Positions 36,413-46,278 are shown, counted from the first letter of the stretch. The stretch is DNA of 64,000 nt from DASSUW01 sp963730535 (GCA_963730535.1 CAVSRU010000011.1:62001-126000), one strand, 5' to 3'. The notes: generated by a model from the sequence alone, not told the origin. Made by a program: numbers and translations.

Positions 36413-37954
36413 TCCGGGCCCGCCACTCGCCCCGGAGGCCGCCGAGAACCCGCTGACAGAGGGCCTCGAGCGCCGGCCGGTCGATCCGACGACGCTTGTC
36501 GTCTTCGGCGCGACCGGCGACCTGGCGAGGCGCAAGCTACTGCCAGCCGTCTACAACCTCGCCCACGACGGATCGCTGCCCGGGCACTTCAACCTGCTCG
36601 GGGTCGCGCGCGCGGACATGACCGACGACGGGTTCCGCGAGATGGCGGCCCGCGGCATCCGGCGCCATTCCCGGCGCGCGCCGGACGAGGCCGTGCTCCA
36701 GCGTCTCCTGGAGCGGCTCCACTACCTGCCCGGTGACTTCGACGACGACGGCGCGTACGAGCGGCTCGGAGACCGGCTCACGACGTGCGATCGCGCCGCG
36801 GGCGTGCCGCTCAACCGCTGCTTCTACCTCGCGACGGCGCCGGAGTTCTTCGCGATCATCGTCCGCCGGCTCGGCGACCACGGCCTCGACCACCACGCGA
36901 GCGCCGCCGTCCGCGTGGTCATCGAGAAGCCGTTCGGGCGCGATCTCGACGACGCACGGCGGCTCAACCGCGCCGTGCTCTCGGTGTTCGCCGAGTCGCA
37001 GGTGTTCCGCATCGACCACTACCTCGGCAAGGAGACGGTCCAGAACCTGCTCGCGCTCCGCTTCGCGAACGAGCTGTTCGAGCCGATCTGGAACCGCAAC
37101 CACATCAGCCAGGTCCAGATCACCGCGGCCGAGGACATCGGGATCGAGGGTCGCGCGAGCTACTACGACGCCACCGGCGCGCTTCGCGATCTCGTGCAGA
37201 ACCACCTCCTTCAGCTCCTCTGCCACGTCGCGATGGAGCCGCCGATCGAGTTCACCGCCGACGAGGTGCGCGACGAGAAGGCGAAGGTCCTGCGCGCGAT
37301 CGAGCCGCCGGCGCCGGACGACGTCCCGCGCGTCGCCGTGCGCGCGCAGTACGGGCCCGGGACGGTGGGCGGCGAGCCGGTCCCGGGCTACCTCGAGGAG
37401 GAGGGCGTTCCGCCGGATTCGACGACCGAGACGTACGCCGCCCTCCGCCTGGAGGTGCGACAACTGGCGCTGGGCCGGGGTGCCGTTCTACCTGCGCACA
37501 GGCAAGCGGCTCGCCCGCAAGCTCACCGAGATCGCCGTGACGCTCAAGCCCGTGCCGCACCTGGGGTTCGCGGGCGCGGGATCGAACGGCGTACGCCCGA
37601 ACCAGCTCGTGCTCGTCATCCAGCCCGACGAGGGCGTCGCGCTGTCGCTCGTCGCGAAGGTGCCCGGCACCCGCATGCGGCTCCGCGCGGTGCACATGGA
37701 TTTCCTGTACGGAACCACGTTCGCTGTCGCAGTCCCCGGAGGCGTACGAGCGGCTCATCCTGGACGTCATGCGCGGCGACGCGACGCTGTTCACCCGTGG
37801 CGACGAGGTCGAGGCTCAGTGGCGCATCTGCGATCCGGTCGTGCGGCTGTGGGATCGCACACCCGGGCCGCTTCCCCGCTATCCGGCCGGGTCGCAAGGC
37901 CCCGCCGAGGCCGCCTCGATCCTGCGTCCGGGCGACGCGTGGCGCCGGATCTGA
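36384..37954 (+). CDS. zwf: Glucose-6-phosphate 1-dehydrogenase (two frameshifts)
   Basis: First enzyme of the oxidative pentose phosphate pathway, about 520 aa if repaired. Frame 1: VVFGATGDLARRKLLPAVYNL (NADP site), VVIEKPFGRDL, the catalytic RIDHYLGKETVQNLLALRF. At ~37458 one surplus base; continues DNWRWAGVPFYLRTGKRL and LVIQPDEGVAL. At ~37725 another; continues SPEAYERLILDVMRGD and WRICDPVV to the stop. All active-site segments are present, so error rather than decay is likely. Followed by opcA 7 bp on. Confidence 0.88.
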
Positions 37955-37961
37955 GGCCGCC

Positions 37962-39044
37962 GTGCCGGAGCCGTGCGACATGGTCTGGAGCTCGGACAGC
38001 ACGACGCCCGCGCAGGTCGCGGCGGTGCTGCGCGCGATGCTGATCGAGCGTCACGGCGTGCACGCCGGGTGCGTCCCGGCGCGGACGCTCAACCTGGTCT
38101 GCGTCGTCGACCGCCCGTCGCGCGCGGTGCTGCTCGAGCGGCTTCGGAGCCTGGGTCCTGGCCACGCGTCGCGAACGATCGTCTGCTCGGTCGTGGCGGG
38201 GCGAGCGGACATCGGCGCCGTCGCCAGGATCGGCTCGGACATGCATCCGCGCCCGGGCGAGTTCGCCGTGCTGCGCGAGACCGTCGTCCTCGACGTCGGC
38301 GAGCGGCACCTGCCGCACCTCGAGTCGATCGTCGATCCGCTCGTCGTCGCCGACGTGCCCACCGTCGTGTGGTCGCCGCGCGAGCTCGACGAGGCCGTGC
38401 GCGCGCTGGTCGGCGCTGCCGCAGGTCGTGCTGCTGGACTCCACCGACGGCCGTCGCCGGGCGCTGGCGCATGCGCCGCGCGCGGCGGCTGGCTGGAACA
38501 TGCCCGCGTCGTCGATCTGGCGTGGCTGCGCACGGCGCCGTGGCGCGAGCGGCTCGCGGCCGACCTTCGAGCCCGTCACCGGCGCGGGCGGACCTGGACG
38601 GGCATTCGCGTCGTGGCCGTCCGGCACCACGCCGGCTCGGCGGTCGCCGCACTGCTGCTCGTCGGCTGGCTCGCCGCCCAGCTGGGGTGGCGGCTGCGCC
38701 CGCTGCAGACCCGGGGTCGCCGCAGGGAAGGCGTTGCGGTCGCGCGCCCGGGGAGATGTGCGCATCGTGCTCGAGCCGGCGGCGGGCCAGCGCGTGCCGG
38801 GGCTCGCCGGGATGACGCTCGAGACGGGATCCGGCCGCGCGCTCGCGCTCGACCGCGCGCCCGGCGGCCTGCTCGCGCGCCAGCGCCTCGCAACGGGCGA
38901 GACCCGGTCGTGGACACTGATCGGCGCGTCTCGCGGCGAGGCCGGGATCCTCGGCGAAGGGCTGCGCGCGGCCCTGCTCCCCGACGGCGTCTACGGCAGG
39001 GCCTTGGCGGCCGCGAGCACGCTCCCGCGACGGAGCGGGGTTGA
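37962..39044 (+). CDS. opcA: Glucose-6-phosphate dehydrogenase assembly protein OpcA (frameshifted)
   Basis: Actinobacterial/cyanobacterial partner of Zwf. MVWSSDSTTPAQVAAVLRAML, VCVVDRPSRA, SIVDPLVVADVPTVVWSPR are in one frame; LLDSTDGRRRALAH in the next (break ~38414); VVDLAWLRTAPWRERLAADL and LLLVGWLAAQLGWR back in the first (~38487, one base short); and VRIVLEPAAG, SWTLIG, GVYGRALAAA after ~38712. The end is uncertain: the TGA at 39042 is used. GTG 37962 or ATG 37980 may start it. The zwf-opcA order is the standard actinobacterial one. Confidence 0.75.
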   Translation: MPEPCDMVWSSDSTTPAQVAAVLRAMLIERHGVHAGCVPARTLNLVCVVDRPSRAVLLERLRSLGPGHASRTIVCSVVAGRADIGAVARIGSDMHPRPGEFAVLRETVVLDVGERHLPHLESIVDPLVVADVPTVVWSPRELDEAVRALVGAAAGRAAGLHRRPSPGAGACAARGGWLEHARVVDLAWLRTAPWRERLAADLRARHRRGRTWTGIRVVAVRHHAGSAVAALLLVGWLAAQLGWRLRPLQTRGRRREGVAVARPGRCAHRARAGGGPARAGARRDDARDGIRPRARARPRARRPARAPAPRNGRDPVVDTDRRVSRRGRDPRRRAARGPAPRRRLRQGLGGREHAPATERG

Positions 39045-39068
39045 CCCGCACTTGTCGCGGCCTACTGT
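39041..39068 (+). promoter_or_regulatory. Promoter with no clear intact gene
   Basis: TTGACC, 16 nt, TACTGT; ATG 39074 is 11 nt after the T. The ORF from that ATG is basic and short; a coding-like stretch ending VAGRWHVDPGEPA before TAG at 39186 lies in another frame, so a frameshifted ~35-aa protein is possible. Confidence 0.35.
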
Positions 39069-39231
39069 GCTGGATGCACGACCCAGCACAGGCCGCCGGG
39101 GATCCCCGTCGACGATCACGCCGCACCGCCACCGGAGCCCCTGCCGGTCGCCGGCCGGTGGCACGTGGACCCCGGCGAGCCCGCCTAGGGCTCACCGCGT
39201 CTCCCCCGTCCCAGCGGTGAGCGCAGCCGGG

Positions 39232-39270
39232 CCGCCCGCGGGTGGGCCTCCTCCCTCGGCCCGCGGGCGG
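39232..39270 (+). terminator. GC-rich hairpin
   Basis: Perfect 11-bp inverted repeat CCGCCCGCGGG / CCCGCGGGCGG with a 17-nt loop between opcA and the protease gene. No T-run. Confidence 0.45.
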
Positions 39271-39284
39271 TGCGGCACCACGCC

Positions 39285-39312
39285 TTCCCTTGCAGCGGGT
39301 CCGGCCTATCGA
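39285..39312 (+). promoter_or_regulatory. Leaderless promoter of the site-2 protease gene
   Basis: TTCCCT, 16 nt, TATCGA; ATG 39320 is 13 nt after the T. Confidence 0.45.
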
Positions 39313-39319
39313 ACCGTCC

Positions 39320-40487
39320 ATGACCGCCACCTTCCGCCTCGGCCGCATCGCCGGGATCGAGATCGGCGCGCACTGGAGCTGGTTGCTCGTCGTGGCGCTG
39401 GTCGTCTGGTCGCTCGCCGACGGGGTCTTCCCCGAGCACCAATCCCGGCCTCGCCGACGGCACCTACCTCGCCATGGCGATCGTCGCCACGCTGCTGTTC
39501 TTCGCCTCGATCCTGCTGCACGAGCTCGGCCACGCCGTGCAGGCGCAGCGCGAGGGCATCGCGATCGAAGGCATCACGTTGTGGGTGTTCGGCGGCGTCG
39601 CCAGCCTCAAGCAAGAGGCTCCTTCCGCCGGCGCCGAGCTTCGGGTGGCGCTCGCCGGTCCCGCCGTCTCGCTCGCCCTCGGCGTCGCCTGCCTGCTTGC
39701 CGCACTTGCAGCGCCGCTGCCGGACGCGGCCGACGGGGTGCTGTTCTGGCTGGGGCAGATCAACCTCTACCTGCTCGTCTTCAACCTGATCCCCGCACTG
39801 CCGCTCGACGGCGGCCGCGTGCTGCGCGCCATCCTCTGGGCTCGGCGACGGGATTACGCGATCGGCGACGCGCACGGCCGGCAAGCTCGGGCGCGTCATT
39901 CGGGCAGGGGATGATCGCGGGCGGGCTCCTGCTCGTGATCTTCGTCGGCGCCTTTTCCGGCGCTCTGGCTCGCGTTCCTCGGCTGGTTCGTGCTCGCCGC
40001 CGCCGAGGCCGAGATGGAGACCGCAGAGGCGCGCGTCGCGCTCGGCGGGCTGACGGCGGCCGACGCCATGGTCCGCGACCCGGTGACCGTCGACGCCGAC
40101 AGCACCGTGCAGGAGTTCATGGACGAGGTCTTCCTGCCGACGCGCCACACCGCCTTCCCCGTGCTCGACGACGGCCGCGTCGCCGGGATCGTGAGCTTCC
40201 GTCAGGCGCTCGCGCTGCCGCGCTCTGACTGGTCGGCGATCCCGGTGCGCGAGATCATGCTTCCCGCAGAGGAGGCGTGCATCGACGCGGACACGCCGCT
40301 CGCCGACGCGCTCGCCAGGCTCACGACCGCGCCTCTGCAGCGCCTGCTGGTGTGCCGGCACGGCCAGCTCGCGGGCCTGCTCTCGCTCACCGACGTCGCA
40401 CGCCTCATCGAGGCACGGAGCCGCTCGGCATGGCCCGCGCGCGCGGTCCGCGGCGAGCGCCGAAGGGTCATGGCCGCACGGAGCTAA
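39320..40487 (+). CDS. Site-2 (M50) metalloprotease with CBS pair (four frameshifts)
   Basis: Intramembrane protease, about 388 aa if repaired. Start MTATFRLGRIAGIEIGAHWSW; zinc motif HELGH; second ligand region LPLDGGRVLRAILW; C-terminal CBS pair (DAMVRDPVTVDAD, MLPAEEACIDADTPL). Breaks, each one surplus base, at ~39440, ~39864, ~39900 and ~39965. Domain order matches mycobacterial Rip3 (Rv2625c), a DosR-regulon protein. The likely role is regulated cleavage of a membrane protein, with CBS domains sensing adenylates (inference). 3' end overlaps the sigma factor gene by 20 bp, convergent. Confidence 0.85.
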
Positions 40488-41274
40488 CGCCGGGCGATGC
40501 GAGCGCGGCGCGCAGCTTCTTGAGCGCGGCCTCCTCGATCTGGCGGACCCGCTCGGCACTCACGTGGAGCACCTCGCCGACCTCCCGCAGCGTCTTCACG
40601 GGGCGCCCGAGCCCGAACCGCGCGCAGACGATCGCGCGCTCGCGGTCCTCGAGGCTGTCGACGAGCGGTGCCAGGACCGCCAGCTCGCTGTCGTCGACCA
40701 CTCGGTCGAATCCGTCCGCCGACCCGGGGTCCGCGAGCTGCTCGCCCAGCGTGGCCCCTTCGTCGCCGAGCGGGTGGTCGAGGCCGCGCGCGGCGCGCTC
40801 GACGGCGAGCAGGCCCTCGATCTCGTCGCGGGCGAATCCCGTCACCGTCATCAGGTCGTCGGTCGTAGGCTCTTGATTGCCGGCGCGGTTGAGTTGCGAG
40901 CGGGCGTCACGGATACAGGCCAGCTTGCGGATCGCCCGGTCTGAGAGGACCACCGGCCGGGCCAGCTCGGCCACGAAGCGCTGCATCGACTGGCGCACCC
41001 ACCATGTCGCATACGCCCAGAACGGCGTCCCCAGCTCCACGTCGTAGCGCCGGATCGCCTCGAGCAGGCCTGCCACGCCCTCCTGCATGAGCTCGGCTCG
41101 CTCGACGCCGGGCACGCGACTGTAGCGTCGCGCCACGCTGGCGATCAGGGGCGTGAAGATCTCGACGGTCCGATCCCGAGCCGCCTGGTCGCCGCTCGCG
41201 GCGGCCGACACGAGCGCTCGCTCGCGGTCCGGCGAAAGCCTTCCATTGAGCCTGTCCTCCGCTGCAGTTGCCAT
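40468..41274 (-). CDS. RNA polymerase sigma-70 family factor (group 2/RpoH-like)
   Basis: 268 residues. Region 2: RYSRVPGVERAELMQEGVAGLLEAIRRYD and GTPFWAYATWWVRQSM (the -10 recognition helix). Region 3: LARPVVLSDRAIRKL. Region 4 HTH: TLREVGEVLHVSAERVRQIEEAALKKLR. Region 1.1 is absent and the protein is short, so it is an alternative factor, not the primary one. A TAGCTT box is 12 nt before the ATG. Downstream genes in this island are candidates for its regulon, unproven. Confidence 0.92.
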   Translation of the reverse strand: MATAAEDRLNGRLSPDRERALVSAAASGDQAARDRTVEIFTPLIASVARRYSRVPGVERAELMQEGVAGLLEAIRRYDVELGTPFWAYATWWVRQSMQRFVAELARPVVLSDRAIRKLACIRDARSQLNRAGNQEPTTDDLMTVTGFARDEIEGLLAVERAARGLDHPLGDEGATLGEQLADPGSADGFDRVVDDSELAVLAPLVDSLEDRERAIVCARFGLGRPVKTLREVGEVLHVSAERVRQIEEAALKKLRAALASPGVSSVRP

Positions 41275-41372
41275 GCGGGCAAGCTACGGGCGGGCGTGCG
41301 GCCGTCCCATGCCGCACACTCCCGACTTCGCGGCGGCGAACCCGAATCTCGGACTTGGGCTCTCCCCAGGAC

Positions 41373-42047
41373 TCACCGCCGCGAGCTGAACACGTACAGC
41401 TCGGCGGCCACCTGCCGTGCGGCGTCGGCGAGCGCGCTCGGCGGATCGGCGCGCCACGCGAGCTGGGTGTCCGGCAGGTGGACGGGCGGATCCAGCAGAC
41501 GACAGCTCAACATGGCCCCGAGCTCTCCCGCGTTGCGCAGGATCGAGCGCGGCCCGAGAGTGAGGCCCCGGCCCTGGGCGACGGCGAACAGCACGTCGTG
41601 CGGGTGCGAGCCGCGGGTTTCGCGCCGGCGGCTGACTCGATGGCCCGTGGCTGAGAGCGCCCTGTCGAGCACGTCGTGGAACGCGGGGTTCGCCGTGCGC
41701 GGCGGGCTCAGCAGCGTCTCGCCCGCCAGGTCGCCGGGCCGGATCGCCGGCCGAGCCGCGAGCGGATGGCCGGGCGGAAGCACGACGGCGACCCGCTCTC
41801 CCGCGTACAACGGCTGCATGCGGAGCGGCGGCGCCGGGTCCGCGTAGTCGATGACCCCGAGGTCGAGGTCACCCGCGCGCAGGCGAGCCACCTGCTCCGC
41901 CGTTTCGAGGTGGAGCACCTCCGTCTCCGCGCACGGCGCATGGACCTGAAGCGCGCCGAGGAAGGACTGCAGTCGCTGGAGCGGGACGGGACAGCATCCG
42001 ATGCGGACGACCTGAGGCCAGTCGTGACGCGACGATGACTGTGGCAC
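41373..42047 (-). CDS. LysR-type effector-binding domain protein lacking HTH
   Basis: 224 residues matching only the LysR substrate-binding domain: VRIGCCPVPLQRLQSFLGAL, LRAGDLDLGVIDY, GERVAVVLPPGHPLAARPAI, VAQGRGLTLGPRSIL. The N-terminal winged helix (about 60-90 residues) is missing; the region upstream to 42150 holds no such domain in any frame I could see. It may be a truncated regulator or a stand-alone ligand sensor. No leaderless box is evident. Confidence 0.8.
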   Translation of the reverse strand: MPQSSSRHDWPQVVRIGCCPVPLQRLQSFLGALQVHAPCAETEVLHLETAEQVARLRAGDLDLGVIDYADPAPPLRMQPLYAGERVAVVLPPGHPLAARPAIRPGDLAGETLLSPPRTANPAFHDVLDRALSATGHRVSRRRETRGSHPHDVLFAVAQGRGLTLGPRSILRNAGELGAMLSCRLLDPPVHLPDTQLAWRADPPSALADAARQVAAELYVFSSRR

Positions 42048-42149
42048 GATGCCCTGGCATTACCCCGAAATCCCGACTGACGATCCTTCCACTGAGCATT
42101 CATGCATCGTTGAGGTGCGACAATGCGTCGCCCGGGGCGGACTGTCCCC

Positions 42150-42177
42150 TTGAACGGCCGGGATCTCGTCCTATCCC
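42150..42177 (+). promoter_or_regulatory. Leaderless promoter of the BNR-repeat gene
   Basis: TTGAAC, 16 nt, TATCCC; GTG 42187 lies 15 nt after the T but is followed by TAG, probably through a local sequence error. Confidence 0.5.
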
Positions 42178-42186
42178 AACACCGAG

Positions 42187-43256
42187 GTGTAGCGATCGGA
42201 GTCCTGGCACTCGTCGGCACCCGGAAGGGGCTCTTCCTGCTTCGCGGCGACGACGATCGCCGCCAGCTGGCGGGCCGAGGGCCCGCTGCTCGCCGGCTGG
42301 GGCATCTACCACGCGATCGTCGACCCGCGCGACGGGACGCGTGTACGCGGCCGCCAACCACATCGTCTACGGCCCGACCGTCCAGCGCTCGACGGACGGC
42401 GGCAGGACGTGGAGGCGGTCGCAGAAGATCCGCCTGCCCGAGGAGTCCGGGTTGACGCCTGAATGCGACGTGGCACGTCGAGCCGGGGAGGCCCGAGGAG
42501 CCCGAGACGCTCTATCTCGGCGGCGACCCCGGCGTGCTGTTCCGCTCCGACGACGGCGGCGAGACATGGCAGCCGAATCGCGGCATCCTCGAGCACCCGA
42601 CGCGCGAGCACTGGTTCCCCGGCGCGGGCGGGATGACGGTGCACTCGATCCAGCTCGACCCGCGCGACCGCGGGCGCATGTACGTCGGCATCACGTCGGC
42701 CGGCGTGTTCCGGTCGGACGACGGCGGTGACACGTGGATCCCCCGCAACGTGAACGTCGCGGCGGACTACCTCGGCGATCCCTACGCGGAGGTCGGCCAG
42801 TGTCCGCACAAGCTGCTGCTGCACCCCGCGCGACCCGACCGCCTCTGGCAGCAGAACCACTGCGGCGTCTATGTCTCGGACGACCGCGGAGAGTCGTGGC
42901 GCCGCCTGGACGCGAACGGGCTGCCGAGCGGCTTCGGCTTTCCGATCATGCTCGACCCCGGCGACCCGGACACGGCGTTCGTGATCCCGGATGAGAGCTT
43001 CGAGTATCACTACAGCCCGGGCGGACGGCTCGCGGTGTACCGGACGCGGGACTGCGGTCAGACGTGGGAGGCCATGGTCGACGGCCTGCCCGAAGAGGCC
43101 TGGGCCACCGTGCTTCGCGATGCTTCGGCATACGACACAGAGTCCGTGTACTTCGGCACCCAGAGCGGCTCGTTCTTCGCACTGACCGAGGGCGATCGGT
43201 GGGTTGAGGCGGCGCGGCACCTGCCGCCGATCCTGTCCGTGGAGGTGGCGTCGTGA
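42187..43256 (+). CDS. WD40/YVTN/BNR-repeat (sialidase-fold) protein (frameshifted)
   Basis: About 350 residues of beta-propeller with Asp-box repeats S-x-D-x-G-x-T-W: RSTDGGRTWRRS, RSDDGGETWQPN, RSDDGGDTWIPR, VSDDRGESWRRL. N-terminal VLALVGTRKGLFLL, then breaks at ~42263, ~42339 and ~42464, each one surplus base. No signal peptide, so probably cytoplasmic. The Asp boxes give the sialidase/VPS10 fold, but sialidase catalytic residues were not confirmed. Ends in a GTGA overlap with a MoaD/ThiS gene. Confidence 0.8.
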
Positions 43257-43511
43257 TCCAGGTGGTGGTTCCGACCGTGCTCGCCGCGCAGGCGGAGGGG
43301 CGCAAGCGCTTCGACGTCGAGGCAGAGACGGTCGGGGACGCGCTGCGCGCGCTCCCCGTCGTCGGATCTCCTCTTCAACGAGCGAGGCGAGCTGATGCAG
43401 CATCTCAACGTGTACGTCGACGGGACGGACCATCGCGAGCGGGGCGGTCTCGAGTCTGCGGTTGCGACCGCGCGTGAGATCCGGGTCGTGGCCATGGTTT
43501 CCGGCGGCTAG
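43253..43511 (+). CDS. MoaD/ThiS-family ubiquitin-like protein (one frameshift)
   Basis: About 85 residues if repaired. IQVVVPTVLAAQAEG, FDVEAETVGDALRALP, then after one surplus base at ~43361 LFNERGELMQHLNVYVDG and a C-terminus VVAMVSGG. The terminal Gly-Gly is the sulfur-carrier/conjugation end. GTG 43253 overlaps the BNR gene stop. The close pairing with a BNR propeller gene suggests a joint function; no E1-like or sulfurtransferase gene is adjacent. Confidence 0.8.
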
Positions 43512-43540
43512 ATCCGGGCACCGGGTGTAGCGTGCAGGCC

Positions 43541-46278
43541 GTGCTACTCGGCCGCAGCGGGGAGTGCGCCAGGCTCGATCGCCTTCTCGCCGACGCGCGG
43601 GAAGGGACGAGCTCGGTCCTGGTGCTGCGGGGAGCGGCGGGGACGGGGAAGTCCGCCCTTCTCGAGTACGCAGCCGGGCGGGCCAATGGGCTACCGCGTC
43701 GTCCGCGCGATCGGCGTGGAGTCCGAGATGGAGCTTCCGTTCGCGGGTCTCCATCAGCTGTGCGCGGCACTGCTGGACGGCCTTCAACGGTTGCCGGCAC
43801 CGCAGCGCGACGCGCTCGGGACCGCGTTCGGGCTGACGGCGGGCGCCCAGCCCGATCGCTTCCTGATCAGCCTGGCGACGCTCAGCCTGCTGTCGGAGGC
43901 TGCCGGGGAACAGCCGCTGCTGTGCCTCGTGGACGACGCCCAATGGCTGGATCGGTCGTCCGCGCAGGTGATCTCGTTCGTGGCCCGGCGCCTGAAGGCC
44001 GAGGCGGTCGTACTCGCGTTCGCGATCCGTGAGCCGCTCGCGCTCGACGAGCTGGTGCGGCTGCCCGACATGCGACTCGACGGACTTTCGGACGCGCATG
44101 CGCGGGAGCTGCTCGCATCGGTCGTCAGCACTCCGCTGGACGAGCGCGTGCGGGCGCGAGATCCTCGCCGAGTCCCGCGGCAACCCGCTCGCGTTGCTCG
44201 AGCTGCCCGCGCACGTTGTCGCCCGCGGAGCTGGCCGGCGGCTTCGGCCTTCCGCGTGAGCTTCCGCTGCAAGGCCGGATCGAGGCGAGCTTCCGGCGCC
44301 GCGTGCAACAGCTGCCGGCGGCGACTCAGCGGTTGTTGCTGCTGGCGGCCGCCGAGCCGACCGGCGAAGCGGCGCTCTTGTGGCGATCGGCGGCGGAGCT
44401 CGGGCTCCCGATCGAGGCCATGGATCCCGCCGTGGGTGACGGCCTGCTCGACCTCGGGTCTCGGGTCATCTTCTGCCACCCGCTGCTGCGCTCGGCGATC
44501 TACGGGTCGGCACCGGCCGAGGATCGGCGAGCCGTGCATCGGGCGCTGGCGGCGGCCACCGACGCCGCGCTCGACCCCGATCGTCACGCCTGGCACCGCG
44601 CGCAGGCCGCCGTCGGCCCCGACGAGGACGTCGCCGAGGAGCTGGAGCGCTCCGCCGGGCGGGCGCAGGCGCGCGGCGGGCTGGCGGCGGCCGCGGCGTT
44701 CCTCGAGCGCGCGGCCGCGCTCACGCGTCGAGCCCGGCGCCCGAGCGCGGCGTGCGCTCGAGGCCGCGGGAGCCAAGCAGCTGGCCGGGGCGCCCGAGGA
44801 GGCCTTGTCGCTGCTGTCGGCGGCCGCCGACGGGCCGCTCGAGGAGCTCGACGACATCATGCTCCAGCGGCTCCACGGCCAGATCGCGCTCGACCTGCAG
44901 ACGCGCCGGCGATGCCGTACCCCTGCTGCTGGACGCTGCCAGGCGGCTCGAGGCGCTCGATCCCGGCCGCGCACGCGACACCTACGCCGAGGCTCTCCGC
45001 GCGGCGAGCGTCGCCGGCCGCCTCGGCGGCGGCATGCTGGCCGCCGCGACGGCCGTCCGCAACGCGCCGCCGCGACCCGGGGCGCCGCGCGCCCTCGACC
45101 TGATGGTCGACGGCATCGCCATCCGTTTCACGGAGGGCTATGCCGCCAGCGCGGGCCCGCTCGCGCAAGCGCTCGCCGCCGCTCGCGAGCAGGGTGACGG
45201 TGAGCGGCAGAACGTGCGGTGGCCGTGGCTCGCCCGCCGCCTGGCGCCCGACCTCTTCGAGGACGACACGTGGCACGCGCTCGCTGTGCGCAACGTCCAG
45301 ATCGCCCGCGACGCCGGCGCGCTCGCAGTGCTTCCGCTCGCCCTCAACGTCCTCGCGCTCGTTCAGTGCTTCGAGGGCGAGCTCGCGGTCGCGGCGGCGC
45401 TCGTCGACGAGTCCGACGAGATCTCGGATGCGACGGCCGCCTCACCGCTCGGGTTCGGCAGGATCCTGCTCGCCGGCTGTCGGGGGGACGAGGCCCAGGC
45501 CATGCAGGTGTTCAAGGCCGCCGAGGCTGCGGCGATCGAAAGGAGCGAGGGAGTCGTGCTCACGTTCGGCGAGCACGCGCGCGCCCTGCTCCACAACGGC
45601 CTCGGCGAGTACGCGGCGGCGCTCGCGCCCGCCCAGAGCGCAAGTGACCGAGACGACCTGTTGCTCTCGGTCTGGTCGCTGCCCGAGCTGGCCGAGGCGG
45701 CCGCGCGCTGCGGCAGGGTCGAGCTCGCCCGGGCCACCGTGGCGCGGCTCGCCGAATGCACCCAAGCCGCCGGCACCGAACTGGCGCTCGGCATCGAGGC
45801 GCGCGTGCGCGCGCTCGTGAACGGGGCCCCGCAGGCCGAGGAGCTCTACCGTGAGGCGGTCGACCGGCTCGGTGGCTGTCGCTTCGCGCTCGACCTCGCT
45901 CGCGCACACCTCGTGTTCGGCGAATGGCTCCGTCGTGAGCACCGCCGAGTCGATGCCCGCGAGCAGCTGCGTGCGGCGCATGACATGTTCGCCACGATGG
46001 GTGCTCTGGCGTTCGCGGAGCGTGCGCGGCGCGAGCTGCTCGCCACGGGCGAGACGGTCCGCGCGCGGACGCCGGATACGCGCGACCAGCTCACCGCGCA
46101 GGAGATGCAGATCGCCCAGCTGGCCCGGGACGGGCTCTCGAACCCCGAGATCGGTGCGCGGCTGTTCATCAGTCCGCGCACGGTCCAGTACCACCTGCAC
46201 AAGGTGTTCGCGAAGCTGGACATCAGCTCGCGGACCGAGCTTCGGCAGGCGCTGCCCAGCGACCCGAAGGCCGCTTAG
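43541..46278 (+). CDS. LuxR-family ATPase regulator (LAL type, five frameshifts)
   Basis: About 911 residues if repaired. VLLGRSGECARLDRLLADAR, Walker A GAAGTGKSALLEY, Walker B LCLVDDAQWLD, GNPLALLELP, RIEASFRRRVQQLP, then TPR-like repeats and C-terminal HTH (LTAQEMQIAQLARDGLSNPEIGARLFISPRTVQYHLHKVF). Breaks at ~43690, 44156, 44214, 44727 and 44908 are all one surplus base; the last 1.35 kb is uninterrupted. GTG 43541 lies 13 nt after a TAGCGT box. Distinct from the MalT-type gene at 12.6 kb. Confidence 0.85.

Noticed and set aside
25858..40487. DosR-type box upstream of USP and Hsp20 genes
   Set aside because: No GGGACTTNNGNCCCT-like palindrome found; only TTG-N16/17-TA promoters.
37440..44930. 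Programmed ribosomal frameshifting as the cause of the breaks
   Set aside because: No shared slippery heptamer or downstream structure; many breaks per gene in unrelated proteins.
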